NCBI RefSeq assembly: GCF_024213195.1
Contig: NZ_JANAVF010000003.1
Location: 209,420-273,419 of the forward strand
DNA length: 64,000 nucleotides
Reading direction: 5' to 3'
Origin: Streptomyces sp. TBY4
GTDB taxonomy: Bacteria; Actinomycetota; Actinomycetes; Streptomycetales; Streptomycetaceae
The notes beneath the pieces are model-generated. The model saw only the letters and a list, made by a program, of their open reading frames with translations. It had not been told where the DNA came from and searched no databases. This document shows, piece by piece, positions 7,828 through 18,287 of this stretch (its first letter is position 1; the number at the start of each line of letters is the position of its first letter). Position numbers and translations under genes: made by a program.

Positions 7828-8733
7828 ATGAACCACTCTGAGGCCGTGACACCACCCCACCTCACCGACCTCCCCATCCGCGCACTGACCGTGGACGACC
7901 TCCACCACTGCGCCGATCTCTCCGAAGACCGCGGCTGGCCCCGCGAGGACCACAAGTGGGGGCTGCTGCTCGCCGCCGGACACGGCTACGGCATCGACGC
8001 CCCCGACGGCCGCGGGCTCGCCACGGCCTGCGTGGTCACCCGGTACGGCCCTCCGTCGGCCGGCCCCGAACTCGCCGCCATCGGCATGGTCCTGGTAGCC
8101 GAGCGCTATGCCCGTCAGGGCCTGGGCCGGCGCCTCATGACGTACATCTGCGACGAGGTCCTCAAGGGCGTACCGCTCACCCTGCACGCCACGCCGTACG
8201 GACGCCCGCTCTACGAGGAGCTCGGCTTCGAGACCACCGGCCGCGCCGAGATGCTGCGGGGCTCCTTCACCCCGGACCCCGCCGGTCCCGCGCCGGACGC
8301 GGTCCGCGTCCGGCCCGCCGGCGCCGAGGACATCACGCGGATCCTCCGCCTGGACGCCGAGGTCTTCGGCGCCGACCGGACCCATCTGGTCACCCGGCTG
8401 CCGGCCTTCACGGACCGGCTGCTCATCGCCGAGGACCCCTCCGGCGCACTGATCGGCTACGGAGCCATCTGGCCGAACATGGAGACCCATGTCATCGGCC
8501 CCCTGGTGGCCCGCGACACCGGCACCGCCCGCGCCCTGGTCACCGCCCTCGCGGCGGCCACCGACCGGCCCCTGCGCACCGATGTCGACGTACGCCACGA
8601 AGAGCTGCTCGGCTGGCTCAAGGACCGCGGTCTCGGCTCCGTGGCCTTCAACGCCGTCATGACCCGGGACATCCCCGGTCTGCCCGGTGACTGGACCCGC
8701 CGGTGGGCCCCGCTCACCGTCGCGGCCGGCTGA
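7828..8733 (+). CDS. GNAT family N-acetyltransferase (two-domain)
   Basis: About 301 residues. The N-terminal GNAT domain contains AAIGMVLVAERYARQGLGRRLM, the Q/RxxGxG/A acetyl-CoA loop. A second, more divergent domain of GNAT-like length follows from residue ~155 (VRVRPAGAEDITRILRLDAEVFG), ending in AFNAVMTRD. The substrate is unknown. The start is ATG 7828 (GTG 7846 is an alternative with equally good fold coverage). The upstream extension translates parS DNA and is rejected. Confidence 0.82.
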   Translation: MNHSEAVTPPHLTDLPIRALTVDDLHHCADLSEDRGWPREDHKWGLLLAAGHGYGIDAPDGRGLATACVVTRYGPPSAGPELAAIGMVLVAERYARQGLGRRLMTYICDEVLKGVPLTLHATPYGRPLYEELGFETTGRAEMLRGSFTPDPAGPAPDAVRVRPAGAEDITRILRLDAEVFGADRTHLVTRLPAFTDRLLIAEDPSGALIGYGAIWPNMETHVIGPLVARDTGTARALVTALAAATDRPLRTDVDVRHEELLGWLKDRGLGSVAFNAVMTRDIPGLPGDWTRRWAPLTVAAG

Positions 8734-8750
8734 GCCGGGAGGATCCGGCC

Positions 8751-9215
8751 ATGACCGACACCAGCTCCGAGCTGCTCATCCGCCCGGCCACCGAGGCCGA
8801 CCTGCCCGCCATCGTCGCGCTCCTCGCCGATGACCCGCTGGGCGCGGCGAGGGAGTCCACGGACGACCTCACCCCGTACCTGGAGGCCTTCGAGCGGCTC
8901 ACCGGCGATCCCCATCAGAACGTGGTCGTCGCCGTCCGGGCCGGCCGTGTCGTCGGCACCCTCCAGCTGACGATCGTCCCCGGACTCTCCCGCAGGGGAA
9001 GCACCCGCTCGATCATCGAGGGCGTACGCGTCCACGCCGACGAACGCGGCAGCGGACTGGGCACCCGGTTCATCGAATGGGCGATCGAGCGGTCCCGTAC
9101 CGAGAACTGCGCACTGGTCCAGCTCACCTCGGACGTGACCCGCGTCGACGCCCACCGCTTCTACGAGCGGCTCGGATTCACCGCTTCCCACGTCGGGTTC
9201 AAACTCCAGCTCTGA
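8751..9215 (+). CDS. GNAT family N-acetyltransferase
   Basis: A 154-residue single-domain GNAT. The N-terminus LLIRPATEADLPAIVALLAD is typical of the fold. IIEGVRVHADERGSGLGTRFIEWAIE carries the acetyl-CoA pyrophosphate loop (RGSGLG), and RFYERLGF is the common C-terminal motif. Its substrate cannot be inferred. It starts 17 bp after the preceding GNAT gene with AGGA upstream, so the two are probably an operon. Confidence 0.9.
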   Translation: MTDTSSELLIRPATEADLPAIVALLADDPLGAARESTDDLTPYLEAFERLTGDPHQNVVVAVRAGRVVGTLQLTIVPGLSRRGSTRSIIEGVRVHADERGSGLGTRFIEWAIERSRTENCALVQLTSDVTRVDAHRFYERLGFTASHVGFKLQL

Positions 9216-9268
9216 GTCACCGGCCGTAGGCCGGGCCGCTGCCGGCGGCCCGGCCTACGATCGGGAGG

Positions 9269-10444
9269 ATGAGCAGCCTTCCCCTCATCAGCACCGTGGA
9301 GCGCCGCCGCCGCCTCGGCCGCCGGCACCGCCTCGCACCGTCGGCCCGCGCCGCCGGCGTGCCCGAGGCCGCGGACGCCGTGATCGGCCTGCACGCCACC
9401 GACGCCTCCACGGTCTTCCTCTCGGTCCGGGCCCGGCTGGGCGAAGGCGGACCCGACGTGGTCGAACGGGCCCTGTACGAGGACGTGAGCCTCGTACGGC
9501 TGCTCAGCATGCGCCGCACGCTCTTCGCCGTTTCCACCGGACTCGCCCCGTACGTCGACTCCTCCACCGCGCGGGCCATCGCCGCGAAGGAGCGGAGGCA
9601 CTTCCTCAAGCAGCTCGCCGAGGACGGTCAGGGCCTCGACGCCGACTGGCTCGCCGGGGCGGAGAGCGCCGCGCTCGACGCCCTGGACAGCACGGGCCCC
9701 TCCACCGGCAGCCAGCTCTCGGCGGCCGTCCCCGCACTGCGCCGGAAGATGACCGTCGAGCGGGGCAAGAAGTACGAGACGGAGATGGGCGTCGCCACCC
9801 GCGTCATCCGGCTGCTCGCCGCCGACGGCCGCATCCGCCGGGACCGGCCCCGGGGATCGTGGACCTCCAGCCAGTACCGCTGGGTCCACACCGAGCCCTG
9901 GCCCGCCATGGCACCGGCCGAGGCCCGGGCCGAGCTCGCCCGCCGCTGGCTGCTGTCCTACGGTCCGGCCACCGAGGCCGACCTCAAGTGGTGGACGGGC
10001 TGGACCCTCACGGACGCGCGCAAGGCCCTCGCCGCGGTCGGCCCCGACACGGTCCGGCTCGACGACGGCACCACCGCGCTCGTCAGCCCGGGCGACACCG
10101 GACCAGAACCGGCGCAGGAGCCCTGGGCCGCCCTGCTGCCCGCCCTCGATCCGAGCGCGATGGGCTGGGCGGACCGGGGCTTCCACCTCGACCCCGCCCA
10201 CCGCCCGGCCCTCTTCGACTACTCCGGCAACATCGGCCCCACCGTGTGGTGGAACGGCGAGATCGTCGGCGGCTGGGCCCAGCGTGCCGACGGAGAGATC
10301 GTCCACCGGCTGCTGGGCGACCCCGGCGGCGAAGCCGAGCGGGCCATCGCCGCCGAGGCCGCCCGGCTCGCCGCCTGGGTGGGGGAGGCCCGCATCACCC
10401 CGCGCTTCCGCACCCCGCTGGAGCGGGAACTCACCGCGGGCTGA
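9269..10444 (+). CDS. Winged-helix DNA-binding protein of the HTH_42 / AlkZ-like family
   Basis: 391 residues, matching the winged-helix family that includes the DNA glycosylase AlkZ: tandem winged helices and a C-terminal RWDNLLWDR-like region, here DPAHRPALFDYSGNIGPTVWWNGEIVGGW. In AlkZ a Q-x-Q/D motif near the N-terminus is catalytic. Here the corresponding stretch reads HATDASTVFLS, so the classical glutamines are not present and glycosylase activity is uncertain. The actinobacterial branch is largely uncharacterised. Confidence 0.75.
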   Translation: MSSLPLISTVERRRRLGRRHRLAPSARAAGVPEAADAVIGLHATDASTVFLSVRARLGEGGPDVVERALYEDVSLVRLLSMRRTLFAVSTGLAPYVDSSTARAIAAKERRHFLKQLAEDGQGLDADWLAGAESAALDALDSTGPSTGSQLSAAVPALRRKMTVERGKKYETEMGVATRVIRLLAADGRIRRDRPRGSWTSSQYRWVHTEPWPAMAPAEARAELARRWLLSYGPATEADLKWWTGWTLTDARKALAAVGPDTVRLDDGTTALVSPGDTGPEPAQEPWAALLPALDPSAMGWADRGFHLDPAHRPALFDYSGNIGPTVWWNGEIVGGWAQRADGEIVHRLLGDPGGEAERAIAAEAARLAAWVGEARITPRFRTPLERELTAG

Positions 10445-10454
10445 CGGCGGTGTG

Positions 10455-11840
10455 CTAGCCGATGCCCCGCCAGCCCTGCGGGTCGACCCCGCCGGGCACC
10501 GGGGCCTGCGGATCGTAGGGCTCGCGGGTGAACACGAACGAGCCCAGGTCGAGGTGGCTCACCGATCCGTCCGGCCGCCGTACGGCCCGCAGCGACTCAC
10601 CCGCGTAGTAGCCGGCCAGTCCGGTCCAGCTGCCGTCCGGCTCCGCCCGGAACCGCGCGGAGCGACCGCTCCCGCCCACCGGGCCCAGCTCCAGGAATCC
10701 GTCGTGGGTCAGCCGTACGGCCTGGGCCGACGTGCCCCAGTACCAGGGGCCGCACAGGTCTAGGGCGACGGGATCGGCCTCCCGCAACGGCCGCCACGGC
10801 TCGGGGATCCACGGCTCCGCCTCGGCGACGATGCCCACCAGTTCGGCCGCCAGCGTCGAAACGGGCAGCCCCGAGGTGCAGTTGGCCAGTACCACCGCGG
10901 CGACGTCGTCCGCCTCGCTCAGCCACAGCCCGGCGAGGAAGCCCGGCAGCGAGCCGCTGTGACCCGCGAGCAGGCGCCCGCCGCTCCGCGTCAGCTGGGT
11001 CCCGAGCCCGTATCCGAGCTCGGCGATGCCCGGCTCCGGGGGAGTGGCCGACGTCCGCATCTCGCGTACGGAGCCGGCGTTCAGCACGCGCTCGTCGCCC
11101 CGTACGAGGAAGGCGGCGAACTTCGCCAGATCACCGGTGGTGGACCACAGCTGGCCGGCCGGTGCCATGAGCCCGAGGTCCTCCAGGGGTTCCGGCATCA
11201 TCACGTCCGCCCAGGGGTGCACCGCCCAGCCGCCGGCGTGCGGTGCCACCGGCTGCGCGCTCGTGCGCTCCAGCCCCAGCGGCTCCAGCACCTCGGCACG
11301 GAGCACGTCCTCCCACGGCTTCCCCCGGACGGCCTCCACGAGCGAACCGAGCAGGGTGTAACCGGGGTTGGAGTAGTGGTGGCGCCGTCCGGGTTCGAAG
11401 CGGAAGGGGCGCTCGCCCAGCACGTCCGAGAGCTCCGGCCGCAGCGTGCCCGCCGTACGCTCCCACCACTCCCCGGGCGTCTCCGCCGCCAGCCCGGAGG
11501 TGTGGGACAGCAACTGCCCCACCGTCACCTCGCCGACTCCGGTCCCGGGAAGGAACTTCTCGATCGGGTCGCCCAGTTCCAGCAGCCCCTTGTCCCGCAG
11601 CCGCAGTACGAGCACGGCGGTGAACGTCTTGGTGATCGACCCGATCCGGTACTGCACGTTCCCGTCGGGCCCATGCCCCTCGACCATGCTCCGGGCACCC
11701 TCCCAGACCACCGCCCCGCCCCGCACCACGGCCGCCACCAGCGACGGCGCCCGGCCTTCGCGCTGCGCGACCGCGATCCGGTGCTTCAGTGCCCGCCTGG
11801 TCGAGGGCAGGAGTTCAAGGTCTTCCATCGCAGCATCCAT
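10455..11840 (-). CDS. Serine hydrolase, beta-lactamase/class C (PBP4*/EstB-like) family
   Basis: 461 residues without an obvious signal peptide. The SxxK motif is S68-I-T-K71. The YxN motif lies in HHYSNPGYTLLG, and the third motif is represented by LLAGHSGSLPGF (HSG). This is the class C beta-lactamase/esterase fold, with D-aminopeptidase, esterase and carboxypeptidase members. A C-terminal lipocalin-like extension (~370-461, GPWYWGTSAQAVRL..GSWTGLAGYYAGE) is present, as in many actinobacterial members. It converges with the AlkZ-like gene 10 bp away. ATG 11828 is an alternative start. Confidence 0.85.
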   Translation of the reverse strand: MDAAMEDLELLPSTRRALKHRIAVAQREGRAPSLVAAVVRGGAVVWEGARSMVEGHGPDGNVQYRIGSITKTFTAVLVLRLRDKGLLELGDPIEKFLPGTGVGEVTVGQLLSHTSGLAAETPGEWWERTAGTLRPELSDVLGERPFRFEPGRRHHYSNPGYTLLGSLVEAVRGKPWEDVLRAEVLEPLGLERTSAQPVAPHAGGWAVHPWADVMMPEPLEDLGLMAPAGQLWSTTGDLAKFAAFLVRGDERVLNAGSVREMRTSATPPEPGIAELGYGLGTQLTRSGGRLLAGHSGSLPGFLAGLWLSEADDVAAVVLANCTSGLPVSTLAAELVGIVAEAEPWIPEPWRPLREADPVALDLCGPWYWGTSAQAVRLTHDGFLELGPVGGSGRSARFRAEPDGSWTGLAGYYAGESLRAVRRPDGSVSHLDLGSFVFTREPYDPQAPVPGGVDPQGWRGIG

Positions 11841-11907
11841 GCTCCGACCCTGGCACAGTCCTCGACGGAACCGATGCCCGCATCACCCACGGACGGAAGG
11901 CCGGGCC

Positions 11908-12474
11908 ATGCGCAAGCTGATCTACGGAATGAACCTGACTCTGGACGGCTACATCGCCGCGGCGGGTGACGACATCGGCTGGGGCGGGCCGCCGGGCGAC
12001 GAGCTGTTCCAGTGGTGGCTCGAGCACGAGCAGGCGTGCGGCCTGTCGCTGTACGGGCGCAAGCTGTGGGAGACGATGAGCTCCTACTGGCCGACCGGCG
12101 ACCAGCAGCCGGGCGCCACTGCGGCGGAGATCGAGTTCGCGCGGAACTGGCGGGACACGCCGAAGGTGGTGTTCTCCTCGACGATCGGCGAGGTCGGCTG
12201 GAACGCCCGCCTGGTCACCGGCGACGCGGTCGCCGAAATCACCCGGCTCAAGGCCGGGGACGGCGGCCCGATGAACATCGGCGGGGCGACGCTCGCCGGG
12301 GCGGCCATGCGCGCCGGGCTGATCGACGAGTACGCGATCGCCACCCATCCGGTCCTGGTGGGCGGCGGCACCCCGTTCTTCACCGCCCTGGACAGCTGGG
12401 TGAACCTGAAGCTGCTGGAGACGCGGACCCTTCCCGGCGGCGTGGTCCTGGCCAGGTACGGGACCAGGCGCTGA
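11908..12474 (+). CDS. Dihydrofolate reductase-fold (RibD C-terminal-like) family protein
   Basis: 188 residues with the RibD/DHFR-like signature: MRKLIYGMNLTLDGYIAAAGDD at the N-terminus, YGRKLWETMSSYW, and MNIGGATLAGAAMRAGLIDEY, the nucleotide-binding and GGxxL segment. These stand-alone RibD-C-like reductases are abundant in streptomycetes, and their substrates are rarely known. It converges on dnaB, with only 28 bp between the stops. Confidence 0.87.
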   Translation: MRKLIYGMNLTLDGYIAAAGDDIGWGGPPGDELFQWWLEHEQACGLSLYGRKLWETMSSYWPTGDQQPGATAAEIEFARNWRDTPKVVFSSTIGEVGWNARLVTGDAVAEITRLKAGDGGPMNIGGATLAGAAMRAGLIDEYAIATHPVLVGGGTPFFTALDSWVNLKLLETRTLPGGVVLARYGTRR

Positions 12475-12502
12475 GCGCAGCACCCGCGCGCCGGGGCGGA
12501 CG

Positions 12503-13978
<1,476 letters not shown>

Positions 13979-14418
13979 GCTCACCGGGCCGCCTCCTCCC
14001 GTCCGCAACGCGGACCTTGCCGTGTCACTCTTTCTACGACACGGCTCTGACATTTGGGGCACCCGAATCGGCTCTCGGCGAGTCGGACAACGAACAACGG
14101 TAGGGCCGCGAGCGACGTCAGCCAATCCTGTTATCCACAGGCTGTGTGCATGAGGTGTGGATGACGGCGCCAATGCTGTGGACAACTCCCCGGAAGCTGT
14201 GCACGGACCGGGGGACGGTGCTGTGGACAAAATCACCTGCCCCCTCCACCTACCTCACTTGACCTGGCCTTTCTCCCTCCACCGGCTGTGGGGGAGAAAA
14301 ATATTCGCCACTGTCTCAAGATCGCCTCCAACGAGGTGGGACGAACGCTCGAATCGGCGTATCGGTAAGGATCCAGAGACCCTTGTGTCTATTACCTGTG
14401 GAAGATTAGATTGAGCAC
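13979..14418. other. dnaB/MATE divergent intergenic region (440 bp)
   Basis: No credible gene. Unusually AT-rich for the window (for example 14284-14310, GGGAGAAAAATATTCGCC). It must hold the promoters of dnaB (leftward) and the MATE gene (rightward), and contains the four DnaA boxes listed separately. Its length and composition are atypical for a simple divergent promoter in this genome. Confidence 0.7.
14131..14230. promoter_or_regulatory. Cluster of four DnaA boxes upstream of dnaB
   Basis: Within 100 bp there are TTATCCACA (14131-14139, plus), TCATCCACA (14156-14164, minus), TTGTCCACA (14177-14185, minus) and TTGTCCACA (14222-14230, minus). Three are perfect high-affinity consensus boxes. 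Three face the same way. The cluster sits 150-250 bp upstream of the dnaB start, so it could regulate dnaB by DnaA or titrate DnaA. Confidence 0.85.
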
Positions 14419-15756
14419 ATGAGACTGGCCCCCACCGCACCGAAGGCTGCCCCGGGACGACACGACCGCGAGATCCTCGCGCTCGCCGTCCCCGCCTTCG
14501 GCGCCCTCGTCGCAGAACCCCTCTTCGTGATGGCCGACAGCGCCATCGTGGGACACCTCGGCACACCTCAGCTGGCCGGTCTCGGCATCGCCGCCGCACT
14601 GCTCACCACCGCCGTGAGCATCTTCGTCTTCCTCGCCTACGCCACCACCGCAGCCGTGGCCCGCCGCGTCGGCGCGGGCGACCTCCAGGCCGCCATCCGG
14701 CAGGGCATGGACGGCATCTGGCTCGCCCTGCTCCTCGGTGCGGCCGTCGTCGCCGTCGTGCTGCCCACGGCCCCCACCCTGATCTCCTTCTTCGGGGCCT
14801 CCGACACCGTCGCCCCGTACGCGATCACCTACCTGCGGATCTCCGCCCTCGGCATCCCCGCGATGCTCGTGGTGCTCGCCGCGACCGGCGTCATCCGCGG
14901 CCTCCAGGACACCCGGACCCCCCTCTACGTCGCGATCGGCGGCTTCGCCCTCAACGGCGCCCTGAACGTCGCCCTCGTCTACGGGGCGGGCTTCGGCATC
15001 GCCGGCTCCGCCTGGGGCACGGTGATCGCCCAGTGCACCATGGCCGCCGCCTACCTGGTCGTGGTGGTCCGGGGCGCCCGCAAGCACGGCGCCTCCCTGC
15101 GGCCCGACGCCGAGGGCATCCGGGCCTGCGCGCAGGCCGGTGCCCCCCTGCTGGTCCGCACCCTGTCCCTGCGGGCCGTCCTGCTGATCGCCACCGCCGT
15201 GGCCGCACGGCTGGGTGACGCCGACATAGCCGCCCACCAGATCCTGCTCTCCCTGTGGAGCCTGCTCGCCTTCGCCCTCGACGCGATCGCGATCGCCGGG
15301 CAGGCCATCATCGGCCGCTACCTCGGCGCGGGAGACACCGAGGGGGCCAAGGCGGTCTGCCGCCGCATGGTGCAGTGGGGGATCATCTCCGGCATCGTCC
15401 TGGGGCTCCTCGTGATCGCGGTCCGCCCGCTGTTCATCCCGCTCTTCACCAGCGACCCCGCCGTCGAGGACGCCCTCCTGCCGGCCCTGCTCGTGGTGGC
15501 CCTCTCACAGCCCGTCTCCGGAATCGTCTTCGTGCTCGACGGCGTCCTGATGGGCGCGGGCGACGGTCCCTACCTGGCCTGGGCCATGCTGCTGACCCTC
15601 GCCGTCTTCACCCCGGCGGCCCTGCTCGTACCGGCCCTGGGCGGCGGGCTGACGGCCCTCTGGTGCGCCATGACCCTGATGATGCTGGTCCGGATGGTCA
15701 CCCTCCAGCTGCGCGCCCGCTCGGGCCGCTGGCTGGTCGCCGGAGCCACGCGGTAG
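14419..15756 (+). CDS. MATE family efflux transporter (DinF subfamily-like)
   Basis: 445 residues with 12 predicted membrane helices in two MatE repeats: ALAVPAFGALVAEPLFVMADSAIVGHLGT in the first and DADIAAHQILLSLWSLLAFALDAIAIAGQAIIGRYLGAG in the second. These proteins export cationic drugs or metabolites in exchange for Na+ or H+, and the DinF-like branch is implied by the PLFVMADSAIVGHLG signature. No strong ribosome site precedes the ATG, so the mRNA may be leaderless. Followed by a parS site and a bidirectional terminator. Confidence 0.9.
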   Translation: MRLAPTAPKAAPGRHDREILALAVPAFGALVAEPLFVMADSAIVGHLGTPQLAGLGIAAALLTTAVSIFVFLAYATTAAVARRVGAGDLQAAIRQGMDGIWLALLLGAAVVAVVLPTAPTLISFFGASDTVAPYAITYLRISALGIPAMLVVLAATGVIRGLQDTRTPLYVAIGGFALNGALNVALVYGAGFGIAGSAWGTVIAQCTMAAAYLVVVVRGARKHGASLRPDAEGIRACAQAGAPLLVRTLSLRAVLLIATAVAARLGDADIAAHQILLSLWSLLAFALDAIAIAGQAIIGRYLGAGDTEGAKAVCRRMVQWGIISGIVLGLLVIAVRPLFIPLFTSDPAVEDALLPALLVVALSQPVSGIVFVLDGVLMGAGDGPYLAWAMLLTLAVFTPAALLVPALGGGLTALWCAMTLMMLVRMVTLQLRARSGRWLVAGATR

Positions 15757-15820
15757 CCGGCCCGCGACGGCCCCTACCCGGCAGCCCGCACCCGGTACCC
15801 GCCGCGGAGCCCGCAGCGAT

Positions 15821-15834
15821 GTTTCACGTGAAAC
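15821..15834. other. parS centromere site 3
   Basis: Exact GTTTCACGTGAAAC between the 3' ends of the MATE gene and rplI, just upstream of the shared terminator hairpin. Confidence 0.95.
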
Positions 15835-15840
15835 AACGAA

Positions 15841-15874
15841 GAAGGGCCGCACCCCCACAGGGGTGCGGCCCTTC
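15841..15874. terminator. Bidirectional terminator between MATE gene and rplI
   Basis: A 15-bp perfect stem (GAAGGGCCGCACCCC at 15841-15855 with its complement at 15860-15874) lies between convergent genes. The A/T-containing stem ends can serve both strands. Confidence 0.85.
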
Positions 15875-15885
15875 ATGCGCAGCCC

Positions 15886-16332
15886 TTAGGCGGCGACGAC
15901 CTCGATGCCGACGGTCGCGGCCACGTCAGCGTGCAGACGCACGGAGACCTGGTACGAGCCGAGGGTCTTGATCGGGGAGCCCAGCTCCACGCGGCGCTTG
16001 TCGACCTTCGGGCCACCGGACGCCTCGATCGCCGTGGCGATGTCGGAGGGCGTGACGGAACCGAACAGACGACCGGCGTCACCCGCGCGGGTGGCCAGAC
16101 GGACCTTGACGTTCTCGAGCTTGGCCTTGAACTCGTTGGCCTGCTCGATCGTCGCGATCTCGTGGATCTTGCGGGCGCGGCGGATCTGCGCCACGTCCTT
16201 CTCGCCACCCTTGGTCCAGCGGATCGCGAAACCACGCGGGACCAGGTAGTTGCGGGCGTAGCCGTCCTTGACGTCGACGACGTCGCCGGCGGTGCCGAGG
16301 CCAGAGACCTCGTGGGTCAGGATGATCTTCAT
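15886..16332 (-). CDS. rplI: 50S ribosomal protein L9
   Basis: 148 residues. The N-terminal KH-like domain starts [34 protein letters not shown] (family signature through NYLVPRG), followed by the long connecting helix and the C-terminal rRNA-binding domain ([23 protein letters not shown]). L9 braces the L1-stalk side of the large subunit. Last gene of the rpsF-ssb-rpsR-rplI operon, 18 bp after rpsR. Confidence 0.98.
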   Translation of the reverse strand: MKIILTHEVSGLGTAGDVVDVKDGYARNYLVPRGFAIRWTKGGEKDVAQIRRARKIHEIATIEQANEFKAKLENVKVRLATRAGDAGRLFGSVTPSDIATAIEASGGPKVDKRRVELGSPIKTLGSYQVSVRLHADVAATVGIEVVAA

Positions 16333-16350
16333 TATTCGGTCACCCTTTCC

Positions 16351-16587
16351 TTATCGCGCGGTGGACGTGTAGGGCAGCAGCGCCATCTCACGGCTGTTCT
16401 TCACAGCCGTGGCGACGTCACGCTGGTGCTGCGTGCAGTTGCCGGTGACGCGGCGGGCACGGATCTTGCCACGGTCGGAAATGAACTTCCGCAGCATGTT
16501 CGTGTCCTTGTAGTCCACGTACGCGGTCTTGTCCTTGCAGAACGCGCAGACCTTCTTCTTAGGCTTGCGCACAGGCGGCTTCGCCAT
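16351..16587 (-). CDS. rpsR: 30S ribosomal protein S18
   Basis: 78 residues, Lys/Arg-rich, with [18 protein letters not shown] and [20 protein letters not shown]. It retains the Cys residues [11 protein letters not shown] (CxxC) with CTQHQ near the centre, that is, the zinc-ribbon-type (C+) S18 form rather than the Zn-independent (C-) paralogue. S18 pairs with S6 on the 30S platform. AGGAGAG precedes the ATG. Between ssb and rplI in the standard operon. Confidence 0.97.
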   Translation of the reverse strand: MAKPPVRKPKKKVCAFCKDKTAYVDYKDTNMLRKFISDRGKIRARRVTGNCTQHQRDVATAVKNSREMALLPYTSTAR

Positions 16588-16630
16588 TGTGTCTCTCCTG
16601 TGAAATCAAGAAGTGGGGGTGCGAGCTGCC

Positions 16631-17233
16631 CTAGAAGGGCGGCTCGTCCGAGTAGCCACCGCCGGAGCCGCCGGAGCTTCCGCCCCAACCGCCACCGCCG
16701 CCGCCCTGCTGCTGGCCGCCGGCCGGCGCGCTGGACGCCCAGGGGTCGTCGGAGGGAGCTCCGCCGCCCTGGGGGCCGCCGCCACTGGGGGCTCCGCCCC
16801 AGTTGCCACCGCCGCCGCCCTGCTGCTGACCGCCGCCACCGCCGCCGTATCCACCCTGGCCACCGCGACCCGTGGTCTTGGTGACCTTGGACGTGGCGTT
16901 CTTCAGGCTGGGGCCGACTTCCTCGACGTCCAGCTCGTAGACCGTGCGCTTGACACCCTCACGGTCCTCGTACGACCGCTGCTTCAGCCGGCCCTGCACG
17001 ATGACGCGCATGCCTCGCTGAAGGGACTCGGCGACGTTCTCCGCCGCCTGGCGCCAGACCGAGCAGGTCAGGAACAGGCTTTCGCCGTCCTTCCACTCAT
17101 TGGTCTGCTTGTCGAAGGTGCGGGGAGTGGACGCGACACGGAACTTCGCGACCGCCGCACCCGAGGGGGTGAAGCGCAGCTCGGGGTCGTCGACGAGATT
17201 GCCGACGACCGTGATGACGGTCTCGCCTGCCAT
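16631..17233 (-). CDS. ssb: Single-stranded DNA-binding protein SsbA
   Basis: 200 residues. The N-terminal OB-fold (~1-110) begins [20 protein letters not shown] and includes [22 protein letters not shown] Gly/Gln-rich disordered linker (~120-190) follows, then the acidic DEPPF tip that docks replication and repair partners. Its place in the ribosomal operon and this long glycine-rich linker are typical of the essential SsbA of streptomycetes. GAGAGG precedes the ATG. Confidence 0.97.
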   Translation of the reverse strand: MAGETVITVVGNLVDDPELRFTPSGAAVAKFRVASTPRTFDKQTNEWKDGESLFLTCSVWRQAAENVAESLQRGMRVIVQGRLKQRSYEDREGVKRTVYELDVEEVGPSLKNATSKVTKTTGRGGQGGYGGGGGGQQQGGGGGNWGGAPSGGGPQGGGAPSDDPWASSAPAGGQQQGGGGGGWGGSSGGSGGGYSDEPPF

Positions 17234-17305
17234 GGATGAACCTCTCGGCGGGGATTGCTGCTGGGCTGCTGTGCTACTCGGTCCCGATTACCGCTGAACC
17301 GAAGT

Positions 17306-17596
17306 TCAGTGGGTCTCGGGGCGAAGGACCTTGGTCCGGAGAACCGACTCGTTCAGGTTCAGCTGTCGGTCAAGCTCCTTGACGACCGCAGGCTCGGCCT
17401 GGAGGTCGATGACCGAGTAGATGCCCTCGGGCTTCTTCTTGATCTCGTAAGCGAGACGACGACGGCCCCAGGTGTCGACCTTCTCGACCTTTCCGTTGCC
17501 CTCACGGACGACAGAAAGGAAGTTCTCGATCAGCGGGGAGACAGCGCGCTCCTCGAGATCGGGGTCGAGGATGACCATCACTTCGTAGTGACGCAT
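17306..17596 (-). CDS. rpsF: 30S ribosomal protein S6
   Basis: 96 residues, [19 protein letters not shown] through the conserved [17 protein letters not shown] motif. S6 forms a heterodimer with S18 on the 30S platform. It is the first gene of the rpsF-ssb-rpsR-rplI operon, with AAAGGAGG about seven bases upstream of the ATG. The open frame continues upstream, but that part is non-homologous. Confidence 0.97.
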   Translation of the reverse strand: MRHYEVMVILDPDLEERAVSPLIENFLSVVREGNGKVEKVDTWGRRRLAYEIKKKPEGIYSVIDLQAEPAVVKELDRQLNLNESVLRTKVLRPETH

Positions 17597-17846
17597 GTGG
17601 AACCCACCTCCTTTGGACTCAGCGGCCACGGTCGTTCCGTGGCAGGAGGGTCGTGATGCGTGCGCACGGCATCTGCAGAGCAGACACCGCGCAGCTGTAC
17701 AGACTACCTCCTCGACTCCTTCCGGTTGAAATCCGGCACCAGGAGGCCACAATCTGTATGCATCGGGTGTTCTCGGTGCTAAGCCCCCGGCACCTGCCGG
17801 AGGCGGCCCGCAGCACCGCTCTGCTGCAGCCAGGAGGTGCCTTCCC

Positions 17847-18158
17847 ATGGCACAGGCAATGCAACGCCAGTCCATCTCGCTCTTCGCGACCGACGGCAAG
17901 CCCCATCCGCTCCAGGACACCCTGGTGGCGGTCACCCTGATCCTCGGCGCCGTGGCGTTCATCACGGCCTTCTTCCACAACCTGCACCTGCTCAGCTCGT
18001 GGACCGGGCTGATCGGGATCATCACCGGGCTCTACGGCCAGTTCATCTCCGCCACGACACGCGAACGCACAGCACTGATCATCGGCCTCGGAGCCTCGGC
18101 CATCGGGTTCTTCCTCGGTATGGCCCACGGCGGTCTTTTCGGCGGCTGGCTGGGCTGA
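17847..18158 (+). CDS. Conserved hypothetical membrane protein
   Basis: 103 residues. A ~25-residue polar N-terminus ([20 protein letters not shown]) is followed by three hydrophobic helices ([51 protein letters not shown]). I do not recognise a named family. A very strong CAGGAGG ribosome site lies eight bases upstream of the ATG. It lies between the divergent rpsF operon and femX, with which it could share transcription. Ends Gly-rich (GGLFGGWLG). Confidence 0.75.
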   Translation: MAQAMQRQSISLFATDGKPHPLQDTLVAVTLILGAVAFITAFFHNLHLLSSWTGLIGIITGLYGQFISATTRERTALIIGLGASAIGFFLGMAHGGLFGGWLG

Positions 18159-18287
18159 CCGGGTGCCTCCGCGACGGGGCGCCGGCCTCCCACCGGCCCG
18201 GGCCCGGCCTGTCCCCCAGATGGGTGGCGCCCCCGTCGCAGTAGGCTTCGCGCCATAGCCAGCGAAGCCGCCGAGGAGACGCCCCGC

